A stretch of DNA of 34,566 nucleotides, from contig CAOKAG010000011.1 of assembly GCA_948466395.1 (NCBI GenBank), positions 1 through 34,566 on the forward strand. The letters run 5' to 3'. The DNA is from an uncultured Mycoplasmatota bacterium (GTDB lineage Bacteria; Bacillota_I; Bacilli_A; RF39; UBA660). The translations under genes and the position numbers were made by a program. Under the pieces are notes generated by a model. The model ran no database searches and was not told the origin of the DNA. It saw nothing but the letters and a program-made list of their open reading frames with translations. This document shows, one piece after another, positions 25,558 to 34,487 of this stretch. Position 1 is the first letter of the stretch; every line of letters starts with the position of its first letter.

Positions 25558-25662
25558 ACATTGCACCTCACTAATAAATATTATATCATTATTAGGAAAA
25601 TAAAAAAACGACATCTTATCGTTTCTTTAAATTTAACATATCAAGACTCTTTATTAAAACTC

Positions 25663-25691
25663 TTTCAAAAGTAGTAAATTAGTAGTAAAAT
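25663..25691. repeat. Arm-type Int-binding repeat, right copy
   Basis: Matches 16214-16242 in 28 of 29 positions, same orientation, 67 bp inside the right junction. The left copy is 128 bp inside the left junction. Confidence 0.7.
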
Positions 25692-25713
25692 CACTTTAAC
25701 TTCTTGTATTTGT

Positions 25714-25729
25714 GCCTTAAAATAAAGGC
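25714..25729. repeat. Small hairpin at the right end of the element
   Basis: GCCTT (25714-25718)/AAGGC (25725-25729) followed by TTTTAATT on the plus strand. It may block transcription leaving the element. Confidence 0.45.
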
Positions 25730-25754
25730 TTTTAATTAAAAACTAAACTTTTTT

Positions 25755-26348
25755 TTAAAAAGTACCAATTAAAATCGTAGCACATAAAAAAATAAAAACA
25801 AAAGTGGCGATAATAAAACTTCCTATTAACCATTGACCTTTATTAACGTAATGGATAGTAAATAATAATAAATAAACAAGTCCTGTAACGATAAAAGAGA
25901 TTTTTATAAGCCTAAATTTATTATTTTTAAGATAGAAAGGAACACTTGTAATCGAAAAGGAAATAAAAATACCAATTAAAACGATAAAAAACCAAGAGAG
26001 TTCTTTTTCTAAAACTAAATTACAAATAAAGCATACCACAATGCCAATTAAATAACTCAAATTTAAAAGAATAAATAACCACTTTTTAAAAGTTCTATAT
26101 TTTTGAATTTCTCTTTTCTCTTTATTTATTGTCTCATCATCACAAGCGGTAAAAAACTCATGTTCTGATATATTTAATTCTTTGCAAAGACGAGTAATCA
26201 TACTAATATCAGGATACGTTATGCCTCGCTCCCATTTTGATATAGTTGTGGGAATAACATATAATTTATGAGCTAATTCCTCCTGTGTTAAATTCATTTT
26301 CTTTCTTTTTTCAGCAATATATTCCCCAAATCTTTTTTTATCTTGCAT
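25755..26348 (-). pseudogene. 5' part of the host XRE-HTH/membrane-protein gene, interrupted by the element
   Basis: 197 codons. Residues about 8-62 form an XRE HTH (FGEYIAEKRKKMNLTQEELAHKLYVIPTTISKWERG); several membrane segments follow (WLFILLNLSYLIGIVVCF, WFFIVLIGIFISF, ISFIVTGLVYLLLF, IGSFIIATFVFIFL). The frame ends in a stop supplied by the element (TTT TAA at 25755-25760). The lost part, two more membrane segments, lies at 15879-16085. GAAAGGAGAG precedes the ATG at 26348. The truncated product may still be made and could retain DNA binding. Confidence 0.85.
25758..25763. other. Right attachment junction of the integrated element (AAAAGT)
   Basis: The second copy of the AAAAGT core; see the left junction at 16080-16085. 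Confidence 0.8.
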
Positions 26349-26400
26349 AAAGCTTCTCTCCTTTCAAAAACTATTTTATTATTTTCATTTATATATCGCA

Positions 26401-26417
26401 ATGGCTTATTAAGCCAT
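26401..26417. repeat. 17-bp palindrome in the gap upstream of the XRE gene
   Basis: ATGGCTTA-T-TAAGCCAT, 8-bp arms with one central base, 53 nt upstream of the XRE gene start. A possible operator for the XRE protein or remnant terminator of the kinase operon; no T-run on the minus strand. Confidence 0.45.
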
Positions 26418-26518
26418 CCGTTTTAAAATAAAAAAGAAAAGATAATCTAACCTCATTCTTTTTAAAAATCTCTATCTTAAAACCTAAATAATCTTTATTT
26501 TTAAAAAAAATTTCTCTT

Positions 26519-27202
26519 TTAATAATAAGGTACAATACTTATAGCCACTAGATCGTTTATCTCTTCTATTTTTATTTCTAGTCTATTTGTCTTTGATTTA
26601 ATAGAGTTAGTTTCATAGAGCCAATCACTTTTAGAAAACCCTAAATAACTTACATAGTCTTTCATAACCTCTCCTTGAAAATTAACATATTCTTTTGGAA
26701 TTTTTAAGGCAATAATTTTCCCTGTCTTTTGTTCTACTTCAAAAGACATAAAAGCGATACTAAAATCATTTGTAGGAAGAAAAATTCTAATTTTTGAATA
26801 ACTCATATTTTCGCCTTGATATTTATTAATTCTTGCAACCATGGTCTTATTTTTCTCCATATAGGTAAAAAAATGAGCTTGAATCATTCCAATTTTTTCT
26901 AACTCTTGCAATTTTACTAGTTCTTCATTCTCCTTCCTTTTTTCATTTTCTTCATAATAAAGTGTTGAAAACTCATAAACATCATTTATCGAAATACTAT
27001 ACTTTTCCCCATTATATTTAGAATAAATTGTTCTGATCAGAGCATCTTGATCATTTGAATAACTGGCTTTTAGAATAGTGGCATTTGATTGATAATTTTT
27101 ATCTATATGGTGATTTTCTAATAAAAATAAAGCTATTTTAGGTATTATTAATGAAAGGGCAAGTATTAAAAAAAATAACCCTATTATAAATCTATTTTTC
27201 AT
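26519..27202 (-). CDS. Membrane-anchored extracytoplasmic protein of the kinase operon, unknown
   Basis: 227 residues from the ATG at 27202 (GGAGG 6 nt upstream). One N-terminal membrane segment (about 5-27) is followed by an extracytoplasmic domain rich in Tyr, Lys and Glu, without Cys or enzyme motif. It overlaps the histidine kinase gene by 11 nt and is the last gene of the six-gene operon. Proteins in this place often adjust sensor kinases, but I do not recognise its family. Confidence 0.75.
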   Translation of the reverse strand: MKNRFIIGLFFLILALSLIIPKIALFLLENHHIDKNYQSNATILKASYSNDQDALIRTIYSKYNGEKYSISINDVYEFSTLYYEENEKRKENEELVKLQELEKIGMIQAHFFTYMEKNKTMVARINKYQGENMSYSKIRIFLPTNDFSIAFMSFEVEQKTGKIIALKIPKEYVNFQGEVMKDYVSYLGFSKSDWLYETNSIKSKTNRLEIKIEEINDLVAISIVPYY

Positions 27203-28577
27203 TGTCAACCTCCAATTCTAAACTAACCATAGTTCCTTTCCCTAACTGGCTTACAAAATTTAAACTGGTATGATGCAAATTAGCAATCTTTTCACAAAGA
27301 GCAAGTCCAATTCCATACCCCCCCTTACTTTTACTCCTAGATGGATCGATCATGTAAAAACTTTCTGTAATTCTCTCTAACTCTTTTTCTTCAATTCCTT
27401 CTCCATTATCAATCATAAACACTTGATATTTATTTTTAACCTCTTTACCAACTATTTTTATCTCAGACTTTTTATCGCTTGCCTTTATGGCATTTTCTAA
27501 TAAATTGATAAAACAAACATTTAATAACACTTCATCTCCTAGAACTTTTTTGGCTTCTATATCTAATGTTAAATTAATAGGGCCGAATCTTAATAAGGCT
27601 AAATTTTTAAATGAGTTAAAGAAAATTTTAGTCTCTATTGCTTTTAATTCAATCTTCCCACTCGATAACTTAAATAAATCTAACATTTTATGAGATAAAA
27701 CTTCTAATCTCTTCGATTCACTATAAATATAATCAAGAGCCTTTTCTTTATCTTTTTCTTTATACTTCTTTGATTTAAGAACTTTGGTATAACCCATAAT
27801 TGAAGTCATCGGTGTTTTAAGTTCATGAGTAAAATTGGAGACGAAATCATCTCTTCTACGCACAGATAATTCTAATTCAGTTATTTTATTTTTAATGGAA
27901 TCGACCATGATATTAAAAGACTCCGCCAGACTGCCTATTTCGTCATTAGAATACTCACCTATTTCGACATCTAAATTACCATCTGCAACCATTCTAGTAG
28001 TTTCCTCTAATTTATGTAAAGGTTTTGTTAAAATTCTTGTAAACAAAGCAGTAATACATCCGCACAATATTAAAAGTAGAACATCAATGATATAAAATAC
28101 TTGAAGATTTTGATTTCTTACTTTAAATACTCCTGATATATCAAAAACACTTACAACTAAAACATGTTGATTATTAATTGTTGTAGTAGAAGCCATAATA
28201 GAATATTTTTTAGAATCAAATTCATAAGGAATACGATTCGCATTTAACAGATCCTGATCCACCTCAAATGGGACGTTGTTCCAAACTTTTTCACCCTCCA
28301 CATAGATGATTAATTTTCGTGAATTTTCTAAGTAAGAAGTTAAAGTGTATAAATAACTTTCTAAATTCTTAATATCAATGTTTCCATTATCATTTATATT
28401 ATCGTTAATATTACTTTCTATGCTATATTTTTCTAAGTAATGTTCTTCCGTGTTTTGTTTCATTTGTAAATTATAAGAATTCTTGAAATTAGAATGAATA
28501 AGAAAAATGCCTGAAAGAGTAAACATCAAAGCAACAATCATCATTGTCCCAATCAAAATTTTAAGCGAAAATTTCAT
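27192..28577 (-). CDS. Sensor histidine kinase
   Basis: 461 residues from the ATG at 28577 (GAGGTG upstream). A first membrane helix (about 5-25), an extracytoplasmic sensor of about 125 residues, a second membrane helix (about 152-175), HAMP (KPLHKLEETTRMVADGNLDVEI), HisKA with phospho-acceptor His in NFTHELKTPMTSI, N-box LLENAIKAS, G1 DNGEGIEEKE and G2 GGYGIGLAL. It pairs with the response regulator directly upstream (stop and start 1 nt apart). Its signal is likely envelope stress or the substrate of the ABC transporter in the same operon. Confidence 0.95.
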   Translation of the reverse strand: MKFSLKILIGTMMIVALMFTLSGIFLIHSNFKNSYNLQMKQNTEEHYLEKYSIESNINDNINDNGNIDIKNLESYLYTLTSYLENSRKLIIYVEGEKVWNNVPFEVDQDLLNANRIPYEFDSKKYSIMASTTTINNQHVLVVSVFDISGVFKVRNQNLQVFYIIDVLLLILCGCITALFTRILTKPLHKLEETTRMVADGNLDVEIGEYSNDEIGSLAESFNIMVDSIKNKITELELSVRRRDDFVSNFTHELKTPMTSIMGYTKVLKSKKYKEKDKEKALDYIYSESKRLEVLSHKMLDLFKLSSGKIELKAIETKIFFNSFKNLALLRFGPINLTLDIEAKKVLGDEVLLNVCFINLLENAIKASDKKSEIKIVGKEVKNKYQVFMIDNGEGIEEKELERITESFYMIDPSRSKSKGGYGIGLALCEKIANLHHTSLNFVSQLGKGTMVSLELEVDNEK

Positions 28578-28578
28578 G

Positions 28579-29220
28579 TTACACCTCAAAAAGGTAGCCT
28601 ATTTTATAAATGGTTTTAATGACATCCTCTAAGCCTAATTTCTGACGAAGTCTTCCAATATGTAAATCTACTGTTCTAGTTTCATCAAAATCCGCATCCC
28701 AAACATGGAATAAAATCTGTTCTCTTGTTAAAATGGTTCCCCCATTCTCTTCTAAATAAATAAGTAAATCGTATTCTTTAGGAGTTAACTTTATTTCTTT
28801 ATCTTGAACAAAAACTTGTCTTGTTTTAGTATTTATTTTAATATTAGGTAGATTTATAACCGCTTTATATCTTCTAAGTACAGAATTGACTCTTGCTACT
28901 AATTCTTCCATTTCAAAAGGCTTTACAATATAATCATCTGCTCCCATATTCAATCCTTTTACTTTATCTTTTACCTCTCCTTTAGCGGTTATGAAAATAA
29001 CAGGAAAACTTTCTCTTCTAGCATATTCTAAAAGTTCATATCCATCATAGTTTGGAAGCATAATATCAAGTAAAATCAAATCATAATGATGATCCATAAT
29101 ACAATCGGCTCCAACTCCACCATCAAGAGCAAAATCGATTTCATATCCATTTGCTTTAAGTCCCATCGCGATTAAATCAGCGATTGATTTTTCATCTTCA
29201 ACAATTAATATTTTACTCAT
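28579..29220 (-). CDS. OmpR/PhoB-family response regulator
   Basis: 213 residues. The receiver shows the acidic pair ED near residue 8, phospho-acceptor Asp in LLDIMLPNYDGYEL (about residue 51) and Lys in YIVKPF (about 101). The winged-helix effector follows (LTPKEYDLLIYLEENGGTILTREQI, TVDLHIGRLRQKLG). OmpR-type regulators bind tandem direct repeats with a 10-11 bp period; two such repeats are at 33697-33718 before the operon. GGAGTG precedes the ATG. Confidence 0.95.
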   Translation of the reverse strand: MSKILIVEDEKSIADLIAMGLKANGYEIDFALDGGVGADCIMDHHYDLILLDIMLPNYDGYELLEYARRESFPVIFITAKGEVKDKVKGLNMGADDYIVKPFEMEELVARVNSVLRRYKAVINLPNIKINTKTRQVFVQDKEIKLTPKEYDLLIYLEENGGTILTREQILFHVWDADFDETRTVDLHIGRLRQKLGLEDVIKTIYKIGYLFEV

Positions 29221-29226
29221 GAATAC

Positions 29227-31596
29227 TCACTCCAATCCCTTTAAAAGACTATTATACAAGAAAATGGCTATAATTACTACGATAGGAAGACAAAGGATAC
29301 TAGAAAAGTGTGTAACCATCCACGATAAATTCATAAAAGGAAAGAAGCCTATTTTCACAAAATTAAAAGCATTTAATAGTATTGGAATAAATAAAATTAT
29401 GATTGATATAGTAAAAGCATAAGCCAAATTTTTAAGTTTTAAAGTAATAAACTCTATCAATAAAACTAACATAATATAAGAAATATATTTTGTAAGTAAA
29501 AACAAAATTAAATATTCTAATATTGTTATACTTGAAGGTAGGTCATGAAAATAAGTTAAACTAATAATCGAACTAAAAAGATTATCCATACCATACATCT
29601 TAAAAACATTCAATATTTCAAAAACTACACTTAGGAAATAAATAAAAGAACACAAGAGGAGGGATACGATTATTTTTTGGCTTGCTGTTCGCTTTCTTCC
29701 TCTAACCGTTGCATTTAAAATATGGATAAATCCTGTTTTATACTCCATAATAAATAAACTTAATAACGATATAATAGTAACAATCAAAATAGATATATCG
29801 TTTTCATTCACTTTGTTATTTATTCTAAATAGCTTATTGTAGCCAGTATCATAAACAAACTTTGCTTGCGGATTTTCCTTGATATAGTCATATTTTTCTT
29901 CAATCCTTGAAAATAAATTCTTCGTTGCTAAAATATCTTCATAAGGCATTTGAGCGATAGAAGCTTCAGTAAAGGTTACTTCTCCTTTTTCATAGAGTTT
30001 TATTATCTCATTTATTTTTGCTTGTGCTTCATCGTATTCCTTTTTAATATTTAGTATTCTATCCTCTTTTTCTTTTGTTAAATCTCCCTTTAAAACATCC
30101 ATATAGCCTTTGTAAAACATTTCATTATAAGAAAGATTAAAACTTTGATTTTTATAATTAAAACCTAACAAACACAAAAACAATAGACTAATAAGCAGGA
30201 CTTTATTGGTAAATAATAATTTATAAGTTTCAAATGCAAGCACACTCTTAAATCCTAATTTTTTAAATAGTTTAAAATTCCTTATTTTAGAAAAGATTCT
30301 ATTTTCTTTTAAAGTTATACTCATACTTTTTAAATACTTAAATAGAGATAAACTGATGAAAAAAATTATAAAAGTCATTTGGAGAATTAGTAAAATAGAG
30401 CTTTTCTCAAACAGAAGATTTCCAAATTGCAAATTACCATAAATCTGATAAATACTATTTGTATTTACTAAGTAAATTAAGTTAAATGCTCTAAATAAAT
30501 TGATACTAGAATTCACATCAATCGTCTTCAGCAAAAAAAAGTCAATCAATATTAAAGTAGTTATACTTATAAGACAAGTTACAGAATGATTAAAGTGTAT
30601 TGAAAAATAAAACATAATCATTCCAATTAAGAAAAAAATGAGAACTTTAGTTAAAAAAAACAAAAATAAATACTCAAAAATATTGATTTTAAGAGTGGAA
30701 AACATGAATAGCGGTAAACTTTGAAGCGTTGACGACAAATCCCCATAGCCAACGAAAAGAGCATAATAGACAAAATTCATCCCATAAAATATAAAATTTA
30801 CAAGTAGCACACCCAAAAATAAAGCTGTTATTTTGGCAATGATCGTTTTACTTTGTCCATTTTTCGTACTTTTAATAATCGTAAATAAATTTTTTTCTTT
30901 TTCTTCAGTTATAAGAATTGATGAAAATAGAAAAATCATAATTAGGACAAAAAAGTCAGTTAGAGAAAGAGAGGTTACTTTCTCTATTCCTTTTTCAATC
31001 TCAAAATTTATAGGGGTTCCTAACATTTCTTTATAAGCAGTTGCGGTTCTCGTAATCGTTTTTAGGGATAAATTATCATTCGTTTTATTAAATAGGACTA
31101 TACTTTGTAAAATTTCAGCCTCTTCCAAAATAGCATTGATTTCCTTATCATAATGATTTACTTTGTCATAATCATTCTTCATTTTCTCTAAAAATGATTG
31201 TTCTATATATATATCTTTGGTATATTTAAATACCTGATTGCATTTGGACATTTCATAATATTGGTTATAGAGTTCTTTATTTTCTTCTCTTAAAGCTTCT
31301 CCATAGTTACGCATACTAGGATTTTCGCTTTTTAGACTGTTTTGAATGGTGTAAATCAGATAGAGGCCAGATACTCTTTCGTATTCTTTCTTTAAAAATG
31401 CACCTTTTTCTTCATTTGTTTTCCCCTTTAAATCATGCTCTAATAAACGATAGGCTTGATAAGGAATACTGGTCTTACTTTCTCTATAACCACTATAAGT
31501 TAAGAATGCAAAATTGATTCCTAGTAAGAGAAAAAAAGTAATAAGAAAACGTTTACTGGTTACAATCTTTAAAAATTCAAACGTTACAAGCCTCAT
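29227..31596 (-). CDS. ABC transporter permease, tandem two-half protein
   Basis: 789 residues with about twelve hydrophobic segments. The two halves look alike: both begin with a Lys-rich segment and a hydrophobic helix (residues about 10-33, KRFLITFFLLLGINFAFL, and about 445-470, NKVLLISLLFLCLLGF), followed by a large extracytoplasmic helical loop and five membrane helices. This looks like a fusion of two ABC-2 type permeases into one chain. The ATG overlaps the ATPase stop (ATGA). It forms the membrane part of an exporter; the substrate is unknown. Confidence 0.87.
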   Translation of the reverse strand: MRLVTFEFLKIVTSKRFLITFFLLLGINFAFLTYSGYRESKTSIPYQAYRLLEHDLKGKTNEEKGAFLKKEYERVSGLYLIYTIQNSLKSENPSMRNYGEALREENKELYNQYYEMSKCNQVFKYTKDIYIEQSFLEKMKNDYDKVNHYDKEINAILEEAEILQSIVLFNKTNDNLSLKTITRTATAYKEMLGTPINFEIEKGIEKVTSLSLTDFFVLIMIFLFSSILITEEKEKNLFTIIKSTKNGQSKTIIAKITALFLGVLLVNFIFYGMNFVYYALFVGYGDLSSTLQSLPLFMFSTLKINIFEYLFLFFLTKVLIFFLIGMIMFYFSIHFNHSVTCLISITTLILIDFFLLKTIDVNSSINLFRAFNLIYLVNTNSIYQIYGNLQFGNLLFEKSSILLILQMTFIIFFISLSLFKYLKSMSITLKENRIFSKIRNFKLFKKLGFKSVLAFETYKLLFTNKVLLISLLFLCLLGFNYKNQSFNLSYNEMFYKGYMDVLKGDLTKEKEDRILNIKKEYDEAQAKINEIIKLYEKGEVTFTEASIAQMPYEDILATKNLFSRIEEKYDYIKENPQAKFVYDTGYNKLFRINNKVNENDISILIVTIISLLSLFIMEYKTGFIHILNATVRGRKRTASQKIIVSLLLCSFIYFLSVVFEILNVFKMYGMDNLFSSIISLTYFHDLPSSITILEYLILFLLTKYISYIMLVLLIEFITLKLKNLAYAFTISIIILFIPILLNAFNFVKIGFFPFMNLSWMVTHFSSILCLPIVVIIAIFLYNSLLKGLE

Positions 31597-32318
31597 AAAT
31601 CTTCACCACTTGCAAAGATAGCCATATAAACATCTTCAAGATTTCCCCCTATCGCATAATCTTCTATTAGTTTTTCCGCTGATTTTTCAGCAAGTAAAAC
31701 CCCTTCTTTTAAAACCAATATTTCTTTGGCAATATGCTCTATATCTGGCACAATATGGGTTGCCACAATAATAATTTTATCTTGAGCTAATTTCTTGAGC
31801 ATATTTTTTACTCGAACTCTTTCTTTAGGATCTAATCCCGCAGTGGGTTCATCAAATATAATAAGTTCTGGATTACCAATTATAGCACTTGCAATCAATA
31901 GTCTTTGTTTCATCCCCCCTGAATAAGTTCCAATTTTAGAATGAATACACGCCTTTAAATTGACAGAAGTTACGACTCTTTCAATTTCACTTTTAATCTC
32001 CCTTTTGGCAATATCTTTTAAAACGGCTATATAGTTTAAAAACATATATCCAGTAAAACCATTATATAAACCTTGTTGTTGAGGCATGTATCCCAGTATT
32101 TTTAAGTAAGCCTCTCTATTTTCCAAAATATTTTTCCCTTTCCATAAAATCTCACCTGAATCAGACTTTAAATTTGTTGTAATGATATTCATTAAAGTTG
32201 ACTTTCCAGCTCCATTCGGTCCAAGCAATCCATAGATACCATTTTCTAATTTACAAGTAATTCCTTTTAAAACATGTTTCGTTCCATAACTCTTATTGAT
32301 TTCTTTTATTTCTAACAT
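31593..32318 (-). CDS. ABC transporter ATP-binding protein
   Basis: 241 residues: Walker A GPNGAGKS (about 34-41), Q-loop YMPQQQG, signature YSGGMKQR, Walker B LIIFDEPTAGLDPKER, and the H-loop His in VATHIVPDIE. Typical of exporters in the ABC-2 group. A weak ribosome binding site and a 4-nt overlap with the permease suggest coupled translation. It begins 8 nt after the propeller gene's stop. Confidence 0.96.
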   Translation of the reverse strand: MLEIKEINKSYGTKHVLKGITCKLENGIYGLLGPNGAGKSTLMNIITTNLKSDSGEILWKGKNILENREAYLKILGYMPQQQGLYNGFTGYMFLNYIAVLKDIAKREIKSEIERVVTSVNLKACIHSKIGTYSGGMKQRLLIASAIIGNPELIIFDEPTAGLDPKERVRVKNMLKKLAQDKIIIVATHIVPDIEHIAKEILVLKEGVLLAEKSAEKLIEDYAIGGNLEDVYMAIFASGEDL

Positions 32319-32326
32319 AAATTCGC

Positions 32327-33646
32327 CTACTTTGCATTTGTCATTTTAATGTAATTTGGTTGGGAAGCCCAATAGTCAGACTTTTTTATTAACCCATAAT
32401 TGGTTCCAATTATCTCTTGTTGTTTCGTTCCAGCCCATGTTGTATATTCCTTACCCAAAATGGATTCTATTTTAACAAAATAATACTCATCATTGCTTGA
32501 CAGGATCTTTATTAAATAGTCATTTTTATCTTTCAGCGTAAATTCTTTCATATCTTTTGTTTTTAAATCAATAACATAGGCCTCGCCTACATAAGCATTA
32601 CGATCTTTATACCTAGATATTAGTATTTTATCATCGATAATAGTTAATAGTTGATAATCTGTATTTGACAATTCCTTTATTGTTTCTCGGCTCTTTGTTT
32701 TAAAATTAAGATATTCAAGTTTTTTGCTATTTTGCCCTATAAAGTAAATACCATCCTTATAGAATTTTAAAGTTTCAATACTTTTGTAAAGTCCTTCATA
32801 AACAATTTCTTCTTTTTTTGTCTTTGGATCCAATACAATAATTCTCGTTTTTGAATGATAAAGATTATCAATATATCCTTTTGTATCCTCTCCAAAACTA
32901 TCGGGATTCTTTAAATATTCAATTTCTTGTAATACGATTTTATCTTCATACTCGCCAATAAAATCGTTATGAAGCCCATCCCTAATCACTTCATAAGTTC
33001 CAGTATCAAGATTGATGGCAACGAGTTTACTTTCTGTCACAGACGAAACAAAAGCATCACTTTCGTCTTTATTTAGTTTGTATGTTTCTAAAAAGCTATA
33101 TAAAAAGCTTCCTTTTATAATATAGGGCATAAACATTTGTGTACCACTTGGAGCTGTAAATAGTTTTTTCTTATCTGTACCATTTAAATTCATTCTATAA
33201 ATAGTTGCTGGGTTTCCTTCATTTTCTTTACTTGGAGTTCCATCGAAATTGACTGAAATAATATTTCCTGCTGCTTCCGAATTAACAAAGTATAAATAAT
33301 CATTATAATAAAAGAGCTCATTATTTTGTCCAATTTCCAAATAAGCACTACAAGTATTATTATCATGCTTACAATTTGGTTTATTGCAAAGATAAACCTC
33401 TTTTTTGGTGTTATAATCAAAATACATGATTTTACGACTATCTTGCTTGATATAAAAATACCCATTTTTATAGCTACTTGCATTTTCAGTTGATATTAAC
33501 CTCATCTCCTCCTTTACTTCTTTATTTGTTTTAAAACTACCAAATGGAAGTTTTATCTCTTGTAACTTATCTCTTGGTGCAAAAACGAATACCAATAAAC
33601 TTAATACTCCTATGATTCCTAAACCCGTTAAAACACTTTTTTTCAT
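32327..33646 (-). CDS. Membrane-anchored beta-propeller-like protein (DUF5050-like)
   Basis: 439 residues. An N-terminal anchor (about 5-24) is followed by repeated short beta-strand blocks with YFYIKQD, LFYYNDYLYFVN, GIYFIGQN, KILISRY patterns, as in a six-bladed propeller. A CNKPNCKHDNNTC block near residues 82-94 recalls the Cys-rich motif of Clostridia propeller lipoproteins. It is the first gene of the ABC transporter/two-component operon; GGAGGAATAA precedes the ATG. Likely an extracytoplasmic binding or sensing partner of the exporter. Confidence 0.8.
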   Translation of the reverse strand: MKKSVLTGLGIIGVLSLLVFVFAPRDKLQEIKLPFGSFKTNKEVKEEMRLISTENASSYKNGYFYIKQDSRKIMYFDYNTKKEVYLCNKPNCKHDNNTCSAYLEIGQNNELFYYNDYLYFVNSEAAGNIISVNFDGTPSKENEGNPATIYRMNLNGTDKKKLFTAPSGTQMFMPYIIKGSFLYSFLETYKLNKDESDAFVSSVTESKLVAINLDTGTYEVIRDGLHNDFIGEYEDKIVLQEIEYLKNPDSFGEDTKGYIDNLYHSKTRIIVLDPKTKKEEIVYEGLYKSIETLKFYKDGIYFIGQNSKKLEYLNFKTKSRETIKELSNTDYQLLTIIDDKILISRYKDRNAYVGEAYVIDLKTKDMKEFTLKDKNDYLIKILSSNDEYYFVKIESILGKEYTTWAGTKQQEIIGTNYGLIKKSDYWASQPNYIKMTNAK

Positions 33647-33671
33647 TTAATTATTCCTCCCTTTTATGTTT

Positions 33672-33718
33672 AACAATTATAATTTTATAGTAATCTTGTA
33701 TCTAAAATGTATCTAAAA
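33672..33718 (-). promoter_or_regulatory. Operon promoter with tandem 11-bp response-regulator box
   Basis: TGTATCTAAAA is perfectly repeated in tandem at 33697-33707 and 33708-33718. On the minus strand a TATAAT (about 33682-33677) lies so that the proximal repeat overlaps the -35. This is the geometry of an OmpR-type activator site at a weak -35, and the operon encodes such a regulator. Confidence 0.72.
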
Positions 33719-33720
33719 GA

Positions 33721-33745
33721 AAAACAGATCAAATTGATCTGTTTT
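33721..33745 (-). terminator. Intrinsic terminator of the GyrI-like gene
   Basis: AAAACAGATCA (33721-33731) and TGATCTGTTTT (33735-33745) form a perfect 11-bp stem with a 3-nt loop, ending in T-rich sequence on the minus strand and overlapping the stop codon. Confidence 0.85.
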
Positions 33746-34391
33746 AAATAGGTTCCTTCACTTTCTTAACTGGATGTCTTATAACCGTCTTTAATTTAGT
33801 TTCATCACACTTTCTTGGATCACTTAAATAGATTTCATGATGGTATCTTTCACCAGTTATATCTAATTCATATCCGTTCGCTTTTGCATATTGATGCATT
33901 AAATCAATGGTTATCGGCTCATTATCATATGAGCCTAAATGCATACATTGAACACATATTCCTTCATTATAAGTTAAAAATTCAACTCTTGAAAAATCGT
34001 CTTTTTTCTTTTTAGTTGCTTCTTCTATAGCCCAATCAAAATCATTCTTTGTCACAAAATCGGGTAATCGAATAACCGATATAAAGTGCATAGCATCTTT
34101 ATTTTTATAATCAATCGTGCCATTCATACCCTCTTGCCACCAAAAACCCTCGAGAGGTGGAACGACAAACTCAAAAAATCCATCAATTTTATGAGTCCCT
34201 TTATAACTCATTTTTATTGTATAAGCAATACCATATAATAAACCGATGGTCTTTTTATAATCTCCATTTTCTTCATTTGGATTTCCTTGTCCTCTCACAG
34301 CAATATAATTCATTTTAGGAATTTCAACTATACTAGGTTTATTCTTTGGCAGATAGAATTCCTTATATTCTTTCTTATAATCAAATGCCAT
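33744..34391 (-). CDS. GyrI-like small-molecule-binding protein
   Basis: 215 residues from the ATG at 34391 (GAGGTAAAAG upstream). The opening MAFDYKKEYKEFYLPKNKPSIVEIPKMNYIAVRGQG and the GFFEFVVPPLEGFWW and YHHEIYLSDPRKCDETKLKTVIRHPV parts match the two-repeat GyrI-like effector-binding fold (AraC_E_bind superfamily). There is no DNA-binding domain, so it is a stand-alone member; such proteins bind or hydrolyse hydrophobic cationic compounds. It is monocistronic. Confidence 0.85.
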   Translation of the reverse strand: MAFDYKKEYKEFYLPKNKPSIVEIPKMNYIAVRGQGNPNEENGDYKKTIGLLYGIAYTIKMSYKGTHKIDGFFEFVVPPLEGFWWQEGMNGTIDYKNKDAMHFISVIRLPDFVTKNDFDWAIEEATKKKKDDFSRVEFLTYNEGICVQCMHLGSYDNEPITIDLMHQYAKANGYELDITGERYHHEIYLSDPRKCDETKLKTVIRHPVKKVKEPI

Positions 34392-34418
34392 ATCTTTTAC
34401 CTCACTTTTCAAAAATAA

Positions 34419-34487
34419 TAGATCAATTAAAATGTAACTAGGAATTATCGTATATATAATTTTTTAAACTTTTTTACATTTGATCTA
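34419..34487. promoter_or_regulatory. Inverted repeat in the promoter region of the GyrI-like gene
   Basis: TAGATCAA...AATGTAA (34419-34437) and TTACATTTGATCTA (34474-34487) are inverted copies, the left one with a 4-nt insertion. They flank an AT-rich stretch likely to contain the promoter. A possible operator. The remaining bases to 34566 hold no feature I can identify. Confidence 0.4.

Larger units (their letters stand above)
16086..25757. mobile_element. Tn916-type integrative element with a CRESS-like replication module (about 9.7 kb)
   Basis: The element is bounded by the AAAAGT core and interrupts a host gene. On the minus strand it encodes Int, Xis, an FtsK-type ATPase, a CRESS-like Rep with its origin, a 96-residue protein, a sigma-70/HTH fusion, a small membrane protein, a class B sortase, a surface protein and a 141-residue unknown. 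One ribbon-helix-helix gene is on the plus strand. There is no VirB4-, VirB6- or VirB8-like gene, so transfer would need a helper. Both ends carry a 29-bp repeat (16214-16242 and 25663-25691) likely to be the arm-type Int sites. Classified here as an integrative mobilizable or replicative element. Confidence 0.88.

Noticed and set aside
16214-25691. The 29-bp direct repeats as the recombination cores themselves
   Set aside because: The host gene is restored only when joined at AAAAGT (16080/25758), further out, so the 29-bp repeats are better read as arm sites.
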